DNA of 64,000 nucleotides, taken from positions 94,081 to 158,080 of the forward strand of contig NZ_JAPSIB010000007.1 of NCBI RefSeq assembly GCF_031179145.1, given 5' to 3'. The position numbers and the translations under genes were made by a program. Positions 24,524 to 33,234 of this stretch are shown one piece after another; within the stretch, counting starts at the first letter, position 1; each line of letters begins with the position of its first letter. This DNA comes from Brevibacterium sp. Its GTDB lineage: Bacteria; Actinomycetota; Actinomycetes; Actinomycetales; Brevibacteriaceae. Under the pieces are notes generated by a model. It searched no databases and was not told where the DNA came from. It was given only the letters and a program-made list of their open reading frames with translations.

Positions 24524-26419
24524 ATGCGGACATCGATCGCCACCGTATGCCTGTCGGGCACGTTGGAGGAGAAGCTCCGGGCAGCCTCGGCGGCCGGCTT
24601 CGACGGGGTCGAGATCTTCGAACAGGATCTCGTCGTCTCCCCGCAGACTCCGGAGGACATCGCCGAGCTGGCACAGGAGCTGGGGCTGACCCTCGATCTC
24701 TACCAGCCCTTCCGCGACCTCGAGGGCGTCGACGAGGCCCTGTTCGCGAAGAACCTGCGGCGGGCCGAGGCCAAGTTCGCCCTCATGCGCCGGCTCGGGA
24801 TGACGACCATGCTGCTGTGCTCCAACGTGGGAACGGCGACCATCGATGACGACGGTCTGGTCGCGGACCAGCTGCGCCGCCTCGGCGACCTCGCCGCGCG
24901 CTACGACGTCGCCGTCGCCTACGAAGCCCTGGCCTGGGGACGGTTCGTCTCGGAATACGACCACGCCTGGGATCTCGTGGCGGCCGCTGACCATCCGCGA
25001 ATCGGGACCTGCCTCGACAGCTTCCATATCCTCTCTCGACGCACGGATCTCGAGACGATCGCGGGGATTCCCGGCGACAAGATCTTCTTCCTCCAGCTGG
25101 CCGACGCCCCGGCCCTGACCATGGACGTGCTCAGCTGGTCCCGTCACCATCGCGTCTTCCCCGGCGAAGGGTCATGGGACCTCACCGACTTCCTGAGCCG
25201 GGTCGTCGCCACCGGCTACTCCGGGCCGGTCTCCCTCGAAGTGTTCAACGACTCATTCCGCCAGGCCGACACCTACCGCACCGCGGTCGACGGACTGCGG
25301 TCGCTGAGGTGGCTCGAGTCCCGCGTCGCCGCACAGCTGAGCGCCGCGGGAGAGGATCCGGCCGCGGAGGGTGCCAGCGGCACCGCCCTCGACCTCCGAC
25401 CTCTGCCCGAGGTGGCCGAGCCGCGCGCCGTCGACTTCGTCGAGCTGAGCACCGAGGACCTCGGCACCCTCACGCGGCAGCTCCACCAGCTGGGGTTCGA
25501 CTTCACCGGCTTCCACCGCAGCAAACCGCACGTGCGGCTGTGGACCCGTGGACAGGCGAGGATCGTCATCAGCGAGATCGACTCCGCTGCCCTGGAGGCC
25601 GTTCGACCCCGATCACCGGGCACCTACCTGCGCGGCATCGGGTTCGACGTCGACGACGCCGATGCGGCGATGCACCGCGCCACCCTGCTCCACGCCATCG
25701 AGGTTCCGCGGGAGCAGTCCCACGACGAGGAGGTGCTGCGCGGCGTCTTCGCCCCGGACGGCTCCGAAGTGTTCTTCCACCGGATCACCGGGACGGCGCC
25801 GGCCTGGATCCGCGAGTTCGGCACCGACACCTCTGCGCAGACTTCACGCATCGACCATGTGAACCTCGCCCAGCCGGCCAGCCACTACGACGAATCGGTG
25901 CTCTTCTACACCTCGCTGCTCAATCTGCATGCCCAGCCCGCCCAGGACGTCCCCAGCCCGTCGGGACTGGTGCGGTCCCAGGTGATGTCCTCAGCCGACC
26001 GGTCCATCCGGATGCCGCTCAACGTCGCCCCCGTCCATTCGGAGCTCATCGGCGACAAGGCCCGAGCCCAGACCTCGGCCGATCCCTACCCCGAGCACGT
26101 GGCCATCAGCTGCGACGACATCTTCGAAGCGGCCGCCACCGCCCGTGCCCGCGGCCTCGAATTCCTCGCCGTGCCGCAGAATTACTACGAGGACCTCGAC
26201 AGCCGCTTCGACCTCGACCCGGACTTCCTGGGCCGACTGCAGGAGCACCACGTTCTCTACGACGCCGATGCCTCCGGCGAGTTCCTCCACTTCTACACAT
26301 CGACGATCGGTTCCGTGTTCTTCGAGATGGTCGAACGCCGAGGTGACTACCGGGGATTCGGCGCCCCCGACGCCCCCGTCCGGCTGGCCGCGCAGTACCG
26401 CCGCAACCTGCAGCTGTGA
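24524..26419 (+). CDS. qsuB: 3-Dehydroshikimate dehydratase fused to HPPD-like domain
   Basis: A 631-aa two-domain enzyme. The N-terminal TIM barrel (~1-275, AP-endonuclease-2 fold) matches dehydroshikimate dehydratase, which converts 3-dehydroshikimate to protocatechuate. Candidate metal ligands sit in AYEALAWG, CLDSFH, FLQLADAP and SLEVFND. The C-terminal half (~300-630) is a vicinal-oxygen-chelate domain like 4-hydroxyphenylpyruvate dioxygenase and keeps all three likely metal ligands (RIDHVNL, YPEHVAIS, FFEMVERRG). The same fusion is known in C. glutamicum QsuB and Pseudomonas QuiC. GGAG is 5 nt before the ATG at 24524. The function of the dioxygenase-like half is not settled by sequence. 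Confidence 0.9.
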   Translation: MRTSIATVCLSGTLEEKLRAASAAGFDGVEIFEQDLVVSPQTPEDIAELAQELGLTLDLYQPFRDLEGVDEALFAKNLRRAEAKFALMRRLGMTTMLLCSNVGTATIDDDGLVADQLRRLGDLAARYDVAVAYEALAWGRFVSEYDHAWDLVAAADHPRIGTCLDSFHILSRRTDLETIAGIPGDKIFFLQLADAPALTMDVLSWSRHHRVFPGEGSWDLTDFLSRVVATGYSGPVSLEVFNDSFRQADTYRTAVDGLRSLRWLESRVAAQLSAAGEDPAAEGASGTALDLRPLPEVAEPRAVDFVELSTEDLGTLTRQLHQLGFDFTGFHRSKPHVRLWTRGQARIVISEIDSAALEAVRPRSPGTYLRGIGFDVDDADAAMHRATLLHAIEVPREQSHDEEVLRGVFAPDGSEVFFHRITGTAPAWIREFGTDTSAQTSRIDHVNLAQPASHYDESVLFYTSLLNLHAQPAQDVPSPSGLVRSQVMSSADRSIRMPLNVAPVHSELIGDKARAQTSADPYPEHVAISCDDIFEAAATARARGLEFLAVPQNYYEDLDSRFDLDPDFLGRLQEHHVLYDADASGEFLHFYTSTIGSVFFEMVERRGDYRGFGAPDAPVRLAAQYRRNLQL

Positions 26420-26424
26420 CCGTC

Positions 26425-26456
26425 CTCCTGCAGTCGGATGTTCCTCGGCTGCAGGA
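26425..26456. terminator. Inverted repeat between convergent genes
   Basis: TCCTGCAG and CTGCAGGA flank a ~15-nt loop in the 48-nt gap between the convergent qsuB and P-type ATPase genes. It could act in both directions. Confidence 0.45.
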
Positions 26457-26467
26457 AGACGTCCGAA

Positions 26468-28753
26468 TCAGCGCTTCCGGGCGGCCAGCGCCTCCGGGCG
26501 GAGGTCGAGCCGACGCAGCAGCTGCGCATTGAGCGCGACCACGATGGTCGACACCGACATCAGCACAGCGCCGACGCTCATCGGCAGGATGAAGCCGATC
26601 GGGGCCAGGATCCCGGCAGCCAATGGAACCGAGATGAGGTTGTAACCGGCCGCCCACCACAGGTTCTGCTTCATCTTGCGATAGGACGCGAGGGAGAGCT
26701 CGATCACCGACAGGACCGCACGCGGATCGTCGGAGGCGAGGATCACTCCGGCCGAGCCGATGGCCACGTCAGTGCCGGCGCCGATCGCGATTCCGACGTC
26801 GGCCTGAGCGAGTGCCGGAGCGTCGTTGACGCCGTCGCCGACCATCGCGACTCTCCGCCCTTCGTCCTGCAGCTCCTTCACCTTCGCAGCCTTGTCTGCC
26901 GGCTTCACCCCGGCGAAGACCCGGTCGATGCCGAGTTCGGCGGCCACGGTCCGGGCCACCGCCTCGGCGTCTCCCGTGATCATCACGACCTGGGAGCCTG
27001 CGGCATGGAGGGCGTCGACGGCCTCGCGGGACTCGGACCGGATCTCATCGGCCAGGCGCAGAGCACCGATCACCTCCGAGTCCCGGAGCACGTGCAGGAT
27101 GATCGCTCCCTGCTCCCGCCAGTCTTCGGCGATCGCCAGCTCCGACACCTCATGGGAGGCCAGCAGGTGAGGTCCGCCGACCTCCACCTCGGCGCCGTCA
27201 ATCGTCGCGCTCACACCGACCGCCGGGGAGGACGAGAAGTCCGCAGCCCGCGGGACGTCGAGGTTCCGGGCGGCGGCGGCGCGGACGATGGCGCTGGCCA
27301 GGGGATGCTCACTGTCGGCCTCCGCGGCCGCTGCGAGGACGAGGACCGCATCGGCGGACAGGGATTCGGCGTCGGCCGCTTCCACCGCGGTCACGGTTGG
27401 CTCTCCCCTGGTCAGGGTGCCGGTCTTGTCGAAGAGGATCGCGTCGACGGTGCGCATCGTCTCGAGTGCGAGCCTGTCCTTGACGAGGACACCGGCGCGG
27501 GCGGCGCGCTCGGTGGCGATGGAGACGACGAGCGGGATCGCGAGTCCGAGCGCGTGGGGGCAGGCGATGACGAGCACCGTGATCGTGCGGATCACGGCCA
27601 GGTCCGGCAGCCCGAGGACGCTCCAGACGAACGCGGTGATGATGCCCGCGCCGAGTGCGAACCAGAACAGCCAGGCCGCGGCGGTGTCCGCGATGCGCTG
27701 GGCGCGTGAGGACGAGGACTGGGCGTCGGCGACGAGCTTCTGGATGCCGGCCAGCGCCGTGTTCTCTCCGGTGGCGGTGACCTCGACGCGCACACCGGAG
27801 TCCGTGGCGACTGTGCCGGCGACGACGGGGTCGCCGACGCTCCGGCGCACGGTCCTCGATTCGCCGGTGATCATGGACTCGTCCATGCTCGCCGCACCAT
27901 CGACGATGCGGCCGTCGGCGGGCACGGCGGATCCGGGCCGGACGATGACGACGTCACCGATCGCGAGCTCGGCCGGAGATACGGTGACGATCTCGTCTCC
28001 GACGACCTTGTCCGCCTCGTCGGGCAGGAGGGCGGCCAGGGAGTCGAGCGCCGAGGTGGTCTGCGCCAGGGAGCGCATCTCGATCCAGTGCCCGGCCAGC
28101 ATGATGACGATGAGGAGCGCCAGCTCCCACCAGAAGTCGAGCTCAGGATGGAGCAGCCCCAGCGACGCGCCCCAGGAGGCGATGAACGCGACCGTGATCG
28201 CCAGCGAGATGAGGAGCATCATCCCGGGTTGACGGGACCTGACCTCGCTCAGTCCGCCGGTCAGGAACGGCTTGCCGCCCCAGACGTACATTACGGTGCC
28301 GAGGACCGGTGAGACCCAGTTCAGCCACGCAAGTCCTGAGTCCTCTGCTCCATGGCCGCCACCCGAACCCGGAAGCTCGTACCCGACGAGATGGGCGAAC
28401 ATCGGGCTGAGCGCGACAACGGGAATCGCGATGACGAACATGATCCAGAACAACCTGCGGAACTGTCCGACGTGATCCCCGTGGCCGGCATGGCCCATGT
28501 GACCGGAGTGGTCTCCATGGTTCGCATGACCGGAGTGGTCTTCGTGGTGGTCTTCATGAGGGCCGGCACTCTCATCGTGATCGAGACCGGAATGGCCCTC
28601 GTGGCGCCGATGCTCGGCATGGTGCTCGTGCCGATGCTCGGCATGGTGCTCGTGCCGATGCTCGGAGTCGTGCGAATGCTCAGCATGGTCGGGGCGATCG
28701 GCTCGGACCGGCGTCGGCGAGTGGTTGTCATTGCGGGCGGGTTGTGTGCTCAT
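26468..28753 (-). CDS. CopB-like heavy-metal P-type ATPase
   Basis: A 761-aa P1B-type ATPase. The N-terminus (~1-90) is very rich in His, Asp and Glu, with repeated HRHEHHAEH and GHxGH motifs in place of a CxxC heavy-metal domain. The membrane metal site is CPH (VIACPHALGLAIPL, ~residue 398), the phosphorylated Asp is in FDKTGTLTRGEPT (~440), and MVGDGVNDAPALAQADVGIAIG forms the hinge. The CPH motif with a His-rich tail places it with CopB-type copper exporters. The start lies 12 nt from a CsoR-type operator, supporting copper induction. No copper chaperone gene is adjacent. Confidence 0.92.
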   Translation of the reverse strand: MSTQPARNDNHSPTPVRADRPDHAEHSHDSEHRHEHHAEHRHEHHAEHRRHEGHSGLDHDESAGPHEDHHEDHSGHANHGDHSGHMGHAGHGDHVGQFRRLFWIMFVIAIPVVALSPMFAHLVGYELPGSGGGHGAEDSGLAWLNWVSPVLGTVMYVWGGKPFLTGGLSEVRSRQPGMMLLISLAITVAFIASWGASLGLLHPELDFWWELALLIVIMLAGHWIEMRSLAQTTSALDSLAALLPDEADKVVGDEIVTVSPAELAIGDVVIVRPGSAVPADGRIVDGAASMDESMITGESRTVRRSVGDPVVAGTVATDSGVRVEVTATGENTALAGIQKLVADAQSSSSRAQRIADTAAAWLFWFALGAGIITAFVWSVLGLPDLAVIRTITVLVIACPHALGLAIPLVVSIATERAARAGVLVKDRLALETMRTVDAILFDKTGTLTRGEPTVTAVEAADAESLSADAVLVLAAAAEADSEHPLASAIVRAAAARNLDVPRAADFSSSPAVGVSATIDGAEVEVGGPHLLASHEVSELAIAEDWREQGAIILHVLRDSEVIGALRLADEIRSESREAVDALHAAGSQVVMITGDAEAVARTVAAELGIDRVFAGVKPADKAAKVKELQDEGRRVAMVGDGVNDAPALAQADVGIAIGAGTDVAIGSAGVILASDDPRAVLSVIELSLASYRKMKQNLWWAAGYNLISVPLAAGILAPIGFILPMSVGAVLMSVSTIVVALNAQLLRRLDLRPEALAARKR

Positions 28754-28764
28754 GCCGCCACCAT

Positions 28765-28781
28765 ATACCCCCTAGGGGTAT
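28765..28781 (-). promoter_or_regulatory. CsoR-type copper operator
   Basis: A near-perfect palindrome, ATACCCCCTAGGGGTAT, begins 12 nt upstream of the P-type ATPase ATG. It matches the GC-centred TACCC...GGGTA inverted repeat bound by CsoR repressors. CsoR would sit over the promoter or start site and release on binding Cu(I). No csoR gene is in this window. Confidence 0.75.
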
Positions 28782-28841
28782 CATTCAAGGGGTCTTCGGC
28801 AGATTCTCGGAAGCCGGGCCCGCAACCTCGACGATGTGCGC

Positions 28842-28871
28842 TGACTGCGGGGCTTCTCAGCCCCGCAGTCA
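28842..28871 (-). terminator. Strong hairpin downstream of gap
   Basis: TGACTGCGGGGCT pairs perfectly with AGCCCCGCAGTCA over 13 bp with a 4-nt loop. It lies about 70 nt past the gap stop, behind a second hairpin. Confidence 0.65.
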
Positions 28872-28875
28872 CGCC

Positions 28876-28921
28876 GAAGGGCCGCTCGGCAACGTCTGCA
28901 GACGTTTCCGAACGACCCTTC
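28876..28921 (-). terminator. 46-nt near-perfect palindrome downstream of gap
   Basis: The arms GAAGGG...ACGTCT and AGACGT...CCCTTC form a 46-nt inverted repeat centred on AACGTCTGCAGACGTT (28891-28906). Mismatches on the minus-strand transcript are mostly G-U wobbles, so the RNA of gap can fold into one long stem. It begins 22 nt after the gap stop. Confidence 0.6.
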
Positions 28922-28943
28922 CTCGACGCTTCGCTCTGCGCGG

Positions 28944-29939
28944 TCAGCCCTTCGCGATCAGCTCCAGATTGTCCACGACGCGGTTGGAGAAACCCCACTC
29001 GTTGTCATACCAGGCCACGACCTTGACGTGCCTGCCCTCGACTCGGGTCAGTTCCGCGTCGAAGATCGACGACGCGGGCTGACCGGCGATGTCACTGGAG
29101 ACAACCGGTTCGGTTTCATAGACGAGGATCTCCTTGAGCGGACCCTCCGCGGCGTCACGGTAGGCGGCGAGCACCTCGTCGCGGGTGACCTCGCGGGAGA
29201 CAGCCGCGTTGATCTCGACGATCGAGCCGACCGGCACCGGCACCCGGATCGCGTCGCCGCTGAGCTTTCCGTCAAGCTGCGGCAGCACGAGGCCGATCGC
29301 CTTCGCCGCGCCGGTCGAGGTGGGAATGATGTTGACCGCGGCGGCTCGCGCACGACGCGGATCCCTGTGCGGCCCGTCCTGGAGGTTCTGATCCCCGGTG
29401 TAGGCGTGCACGGTGGTCATGAAGCCCTGCTCGATCCCGGCCAGATCGTCGAGGACCATGGCCAGCGGGGCCAGGGCATTCGTCGTGCAGGAGGCGTTGG
29501 AGATGATCGTGTGCTCGGGCTTGTACGCCTCGGTGTTCACGCCATACGCGAGGGTGACGTCCGCACCCTTGGACGGCGCGCTGACGAGGACCTTCCTGGC
29601 CCCCGCCGCGATGTGGGCCCGCGCCTTGTCGGCCTGGGTGAACCGGCCGGTCGCCTCCAGGACGACGTCGACTCCCAACTCACCCCACGGCAGGTCGGCC
29701 GGGTCCTTCTCGGCGAGCACCTTGATCGGGTTCCCATTGACGACCAGGCCATCCGCAGATACCTCTACGGGGTATTGGAATCGACCCAGGGTCGTGTCGA
29801 ACTTGAGAAGTCGAGCCAGTTCGTCGAGAGCGCCGAGGTCATTGATGGCAACCACCTCGAGGTCGCTGCCCCGTTCGATCAGCGCGCGCAGGGTGCTGCG
29901 ACCGATGCGACCGAAACCGTTGATGGCGATGCGAGTCAA
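28944..29939 (-). CDS. gap: Glyceraldehyde-3-phosphate dehydrogenase
   Basis: A 331-aa type I GAPDH of glycolysis/gluconeogenesis. It has the NAD-binding INGFGRIGR, catalytic Cys151 in SNASCTTNALAP, active-site His in TTVHAYTGDQNL, the phosphate-binding STGAAKA, and WYDNEWGFSNRV. I chose the TTG at 29939 because AAGGAG lies 5 nt upstream and it yields the canonical MTRIAINGFG N-terminus; longer forms lack support. It stands alone here rather than in the usual gap-pgk-tpi operon. Two hairpins follow, and a TGACTG/CAGTCA palindrome lies upstream. Confidence 0.95.
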   Translation of the reverse strand: MTRIAINGFGRIGRSTLRALIERGSDLEVVAINDLGALDELARLLKFDTTLGRFQYPVEVSADGLVVNGNPIKVLAEKDPADLPWGELGVDVVLEATGRFTQADKARAHIAAGARKVLVSAPSKGADVTLAYGVNTEAYKPEHTIISNASCTTNALAPLAMVLDDLAGIEQGFMTTVHAYTGDQNLQDGPHRDPRRARAAAVNIIPTSTGAAKAIGLVLPQLDGKLSGDAIRVPVPVGSIVEINAAVSREVTRDEVLAAYRDAAEGPLKEILVYETEPVVSSDIAGQPASSIFDAELTRVEGRHVKVVAWYDNEWGFSNRVVDNLELIAKG

Positions 29940-30014
29940 TGTCACTCCTTGTGAAGGGGATTTCCGTGGGTACATCTCTATTCTCGGCAATAATGCGCCC
30001 CAACGACAGTGGCC

Positions 30015-30027
30015 TGACTGCCAGTCA
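30015..30027 (-). promoter_or_regulatory. Palindrome in the gap promoter region
   Basis: TGACTG-C-CAGTCA is a perfect 13-nt inverted repeat 76 nt upstream of the gap start codon. It may be an operator for a sugar-responsive regulator; the protein is unknown. Confidence 0.35.
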
Positions 30028-30084
30028 TCGAAAGTATCTCGCCAGTGTTAATGCCAGAAGTCGCAAGGTTCCGGCCAACCGGAA

Positions 30085-31134
30085 TCAGGCTCGTGCGGCG
30101 GAGAAGATGTGTCGGTATTCGTTGGGCGTCGTCGAGAGGATCCGCTGGAAGTGCATGCGGAGATTGGCGCCGGTTCCGAGGCCCACCTGGTCCGCTATCT
30201 GCTCGATCCCCAGGTCCGTGTTCTCGAGCAGCTCCCGGGCGAGGTCGACGCGGGCCCGGAGAACCCATTGCATCGGGGTGTACCCGGTGTCTTCGACGAA
30301 CCGGCGGGAGAAGGTCCGGACCGAGACTCCGGCGTTCGCGGCGAGATCCTTGAGCGTCAGCTCCTCCCCGATGTGCTCGAGCGCCCACTGCCGGGTGTCG
30401 GCGAAGACCTCCCCGAGGGGCTCGGGAACGCTGCGCGGCACATACTGGGCCTGGCCCGCGCTGCGGTAGGCGGCGGCGACGAGCCGCCTGGCCACCTGGT
30501 TCGACAGGCCGACCCCGTGATCCTGCCGGATGAGGTGGAGGCAGAGGTCGATCGTCGAGGCGGCTCCGGCCGACGTCAGCACCCTCCCCTCCGCGACGAA
30601 GAGGACGTTCTCGTCGACTCGGATCGCCGGATAGCGCTGCGACAGCTCCTTCGCGTATGACCAGTGAGTCGTGGCACGCGATCCGTCGAGCAGGCCGGTG
30701 CGGGCCAGCACGAAGGCCCCCGTCGAGATCGCCACGAGACGGGCACCGCGTTCGAACGCGGACAGCAGTCCGCCGATGACGGCTCCGGACGGTTCGGACT
30801 CCACCGCCGAGGCGGCACCCGGGATGAGGATCGTGTCGGCCCGGTCGAGCGCATCCAACCCGCTGCCGATCGAGTAGTCGAGGCCATCGGCGCCGGCGAC
30901 GACTCCGGGACTGGGAGTGCAGACCTCGACGTCATAGGGCCAGCCCCCGGGGACCACGCCCCGCCCATCGGTCATCTCGGCACTGGCCACCAGGGTCGGG
31001 CTCGTTCCGGGTCCGAAGATCTGCGCCGGGGTCCCGAGGTCCATCGCGGACACCCCGGCAAGGGCCAGGACGACGATGCGGTGGGGCATCGGCTTGGCTC
31101 GCTCACGGGCGCCGGTCCGGGTGTCCATACTCAT
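30085..31134 (-). CDS. GlxA-type AraC-family regulator with DJ-1/PfpI domain
   Basis: A protein of about 349 aa. The N-terminal DJ-1/PfpI-like domain (~15-195) includes IVVLALAGVSAMDLGTPAQIFG and an AISTGAFVLARTGLLDG elbow in which the usual nucleophile Cys is replaced by Thr/Gly, so it is probably a ligand-binding rather than hydrolytic domain. The C-terminal AraC helix-turn-helix pair (~225-325) has LTLKDLAANAGVSVRTFSRRF and GIEQIADQVGLGTGANLRMHF. ATG 31134, ATG 31128 and ATG 31089 are possible starts and none has a strong ribosome site. It follows the serine hydrolase gene by ~40 nt and may be co-transcribed. Target unknown. Confidence 0.85.
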   Translation of the reverse strand: MSMDTRTGARERAKPMPHRIVVLALAGVSAMDLGTPAQIFGPGTSPTLVASAEMTDGRGVVPGGWPYDVEVCTPSPGVVAGADGLDYSIGSGLDALDRADTILIPGAASAVESEPSGAVIGGLLSAFERGARLVAISTGAFVLARTGLLDGSRATTHWSYAKELSQRYPAIRVDENVLFVAEGRVLTSAGAASTIDLCLHLIRQDHGVGLSNQVARRLVAAAYRSAGQAQYVPRSVPEPLGEVFADTRQWALEHIGEELTLKDLAANAGVSVRTFSRRFVEDTGYTPMQWVLRARVDLARELLENTDLGIEQIADQVGLGTGANLRMHFQRILSTTPNEYRHIFSAARA

Positions 31135-31173
31135 GCTGACGTCGAGTCCAGGCAATCGCTGCTGGGCCCAGGG

Positions 31174-32724
31174 TCAGGCGACGACCCGCGACGCCTGCGG
31201 GACCGCCTGCGCGGGAACCGCCTCGGCGATCGCTTCGAACATGGCCAGGGTGCCGTGCTGGGCGGCGAGCCGCACCGGCTCGGGATCGCTGGAGAACTTG
31301 ACGCCCACGGTCTGGGTCGCACGGTCGATGTAGAGCATCTGCCCGTGGATGCCGATGCCGACGACGACGTCGCGGCCGGCGGATGGCACCCAGAACTGGC
31401 TGCGGTACATTCCGCCCGGGTAGGACGGTCCGGAGGCGGACTGGGCGAACGCCTCGGCGGAGTCGGGTCCGCCGGTGAAGATGTCATCGATCCAGGCCTG
31501 GCTCAGGACTCTCTGCCCGGTGGCGGTGACTCCTCCGCGGGCGATGACCTCACCGAAGCGGGCGAGGTCGCGCAGGGTGGCGCTGATGGCGCCATCGACG
31601 ATCGAACCGCCCCAATGGTCCTGGCAGACCTGCGCGGAGTGCGCTGCGCCGATCTTCGACCATACGAACTCGCTAGCCACGACCGCGAACGGGCGCCCGG
31701 TCACGGCTTCGCAGATCCATCCCAGCACGTCCGTCTCGCAGCTGCGGTAGAGGAAGGGACCGCCGTGCTCGCGTTCGCTCGTGAGGCCGGTGAGGAACTC
31801 CTTGATCCCGTTCGCCGCCACGGGAGTGCGTGGCACCATGTCGACGGCCTCGAACAGGGCACGGATCTCGGATCCTTCGACGAGGTACTCCTCGGAGAAC
31901 CTCACTCCCGAGCGCATGTCGAGGACGTCGCGGACGGTGGCACCGGCATAGCCGCTGTCGGCCAACCTCGGCAGGTAGGTGGTGACGAGTTCGCCCGGGC
32001 AGATCAGTCCGGCATCGGTGAGGCTGCCGACGACGGTGGAGACGACGGACTTGCTCACCGAGAACAGCATGTGGCGACGGGCCGGCTTCATCGGCCAGGC
32101 GTATTCCTCGGCCAGCGCCACGCCATCACGGGTGACGAGCCAGGCGTCCGTGTAGGTGCTGCTGAGCACGTCCCCGACACTCGTCCAGGAGTCGTCGATC
32201 CCGGGCCACTTCTCGCGATCGAGCGCGAGGGAGCGGAAGTCGTTCTCCTCGGTGACGAAGGTGCGGACCGGGCCGACCCCGCGCGGGATCCCTCCCGTGG
32301 GAAAGAGCTCTTCGATCCGGGTCAGGGAGAAGGCGAAGTAGGCCGGCCATTTCCAGGAGTTGAGGTCGATGTGTTCGAGCACCTGCTCGGAGGGGTCGAC
32401 GATGGCGTCTTCGCTCGCCGAGGTGAGCGCCCCGATCTCCGGCAATGGCAGTTGCGCGGTCGAGTCGGATTCGCCCGACGAGCCGGATCCATCAGGGTCG
32501 GTCGGTGCGGACTGGTCGGTCACCGAAGTCTCTTCGGGTGCCGACGTCTCCTCGGTCGTCGCTTCGACGAGGTCGGAGACCCTCGGTCGTGCCGGTTTCG
32601 CGATTGTGGATTCCATGGAGTCGAAGGTGCCTTTGATCCCTTTCATATTGCCCGACAGGGCTCCGAGCCGGCGCATCGAAGGGTTGCCGGTCAGGTTGCG
32701 CAGGAATTTCCGCACGTCCGCCAT
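31174..32724 (-). CDS. Serine hydrolase, class C beta-lactamase/NylB-like
   Basis: A 516-aa protein. The first ~115 residues form a low-complexity linker rich in Ser, Thr, Glu and Pro. The rest is a beta-lactamase-family serine hydrolase with the SxxK motif in LFSVSKSVVSTVVG and a YRSCETDVLGW segment at the Tyr position. This resembles 6-aminohexanoate-dimer hydrolases and EstB-like esterases. GGAGGAGGAG lies immediately before the ATG at 32724. No signal peptide is visible, so a cytoplasmic location is likely. The substrate is unknown; it could be an amide or ester. Confidence 0.83.
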   Translation of the reverse strand: MADVRKFLRNLTGNPSMRRLGALSGNMKGIKGTFDSMESTIAKPARPRVSDLVEATTEETSAPEETSVTDQSAPTDPDGSGSSGESDSTAQLPLPEIGALTSASEDAIVDPSEQVLEHIDLNSWKWPAYFAFSLTRIEELFPTGGIPRGVGPVRTFVTEENDFRSLALDREKWPGIDDSWTSVGDVLSSTYTDAWLVTRDGVALAEEYAWPMKPARRHMLFSVSKSVVSTVVGSLTDAGLICPGELVTTYLPRLADSGYAGATVRDVLDMRSGVRFSEEYLVEGSEIRALFEAVDMVPRTPVAANGIKEFLTGLTSEREHGGPFLYRSCETDVLGWICEAVTGRPFAVVASEFVWSKIGAAHSAQVCQDHWGGSIVDGAISATLRDLARFGEVIARGGVTATGQRVLSQAWIDDIFTGGPDSAEAFAQSASGPSYPGGMYRSQFWVPSAGRDVVVGIGIHGQMLYIDRATQTVGVKFSSDPEPVRLAAQHGTLAMFEAIAEAVPAQAVPQASRVVA

Positions 32725-33234
32725 GCTCCTCCTCCAAGGGACTCGATCAGAGGTCGAGCCTACCCTGCAGAAGTGAACTCGGACAGCAGGAATCCGTCGC
32801 CGCGGCCCCGTTCCGACAGGACGACTCGTCTCCACACCGGCCACCACCTGGCGCGAAGCAGTATACGGTTACCCGACAGTTATATGGGTTACACCGAGCG
32901 TCGGTGAGGATATTTCAGCGGCTTCGTTCGCACCAGCCGTCAGCTCCAGCGATCAGCGCTCAACCACGGCCCACAGTACCGCTCAATCCAAAGGGTCATC
33001 AGGGAAGCCGCTGAGCACCTCCGAAGCTGGTCCCTGGGCATCATCCGCATCAGTGCCGAAGCCGAAAGCCCCCACTGTCGAAGGCGGCTGCCTGCGGGTT
33101 TACGGGACAGCCGATTCACGCTACTGTTACGGAATTGCGGAAAGCACCTTCCGCAATACGGAATCGCCGCGGCTGGGTCGATGATGACCTCAGCCCCACC
33201 TCGGCTCAATGACGACCGAAGAGGAACCACCGAT
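32725..33234. other. 510-nt divergent intergenic region
   Basis: It separates the serine hydrolase and YfcC genes. GGTTAC occurs as two direct copies about 20 nt apart near 32868-32895 in an AT-richer stretch that includes TATATGGG. A frame from 32908 onward is open and in phase with the transporter but has no start codon, so I do not call it. The transporter-proximal part holds a 9-6-9 inverted repeat. Confidence 0.5.
33134..33157 (+). promoter_or_regulatory. Inverted repeat upstream of YfcC transporter
   Basis: ATTGCGGAA and TTCCGCAAT are exact inverses around a 6-nt spacer, and ACGGAAT is repeated directly on each side. The position, 77 nt before the start, suits an operator or a leader hairpin. 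Confidence 0.45.

Noticed and set aside
31174..32847. Long opposite-strand frames over the serine hydrolase (for example 30664-32907 plus)
   Set aside because: Composition is that of an antisense shadow and there is no start signal; the hydrolase on the minus strand has motifs and a strong ribosome site.
32908..33180. Open frame upstream of and in phase with the YfcC gene
   Set aside because: No ATG, GTG or TTG with a ribosome site; it contains the inverted repeat and is better read as promoter and leader.
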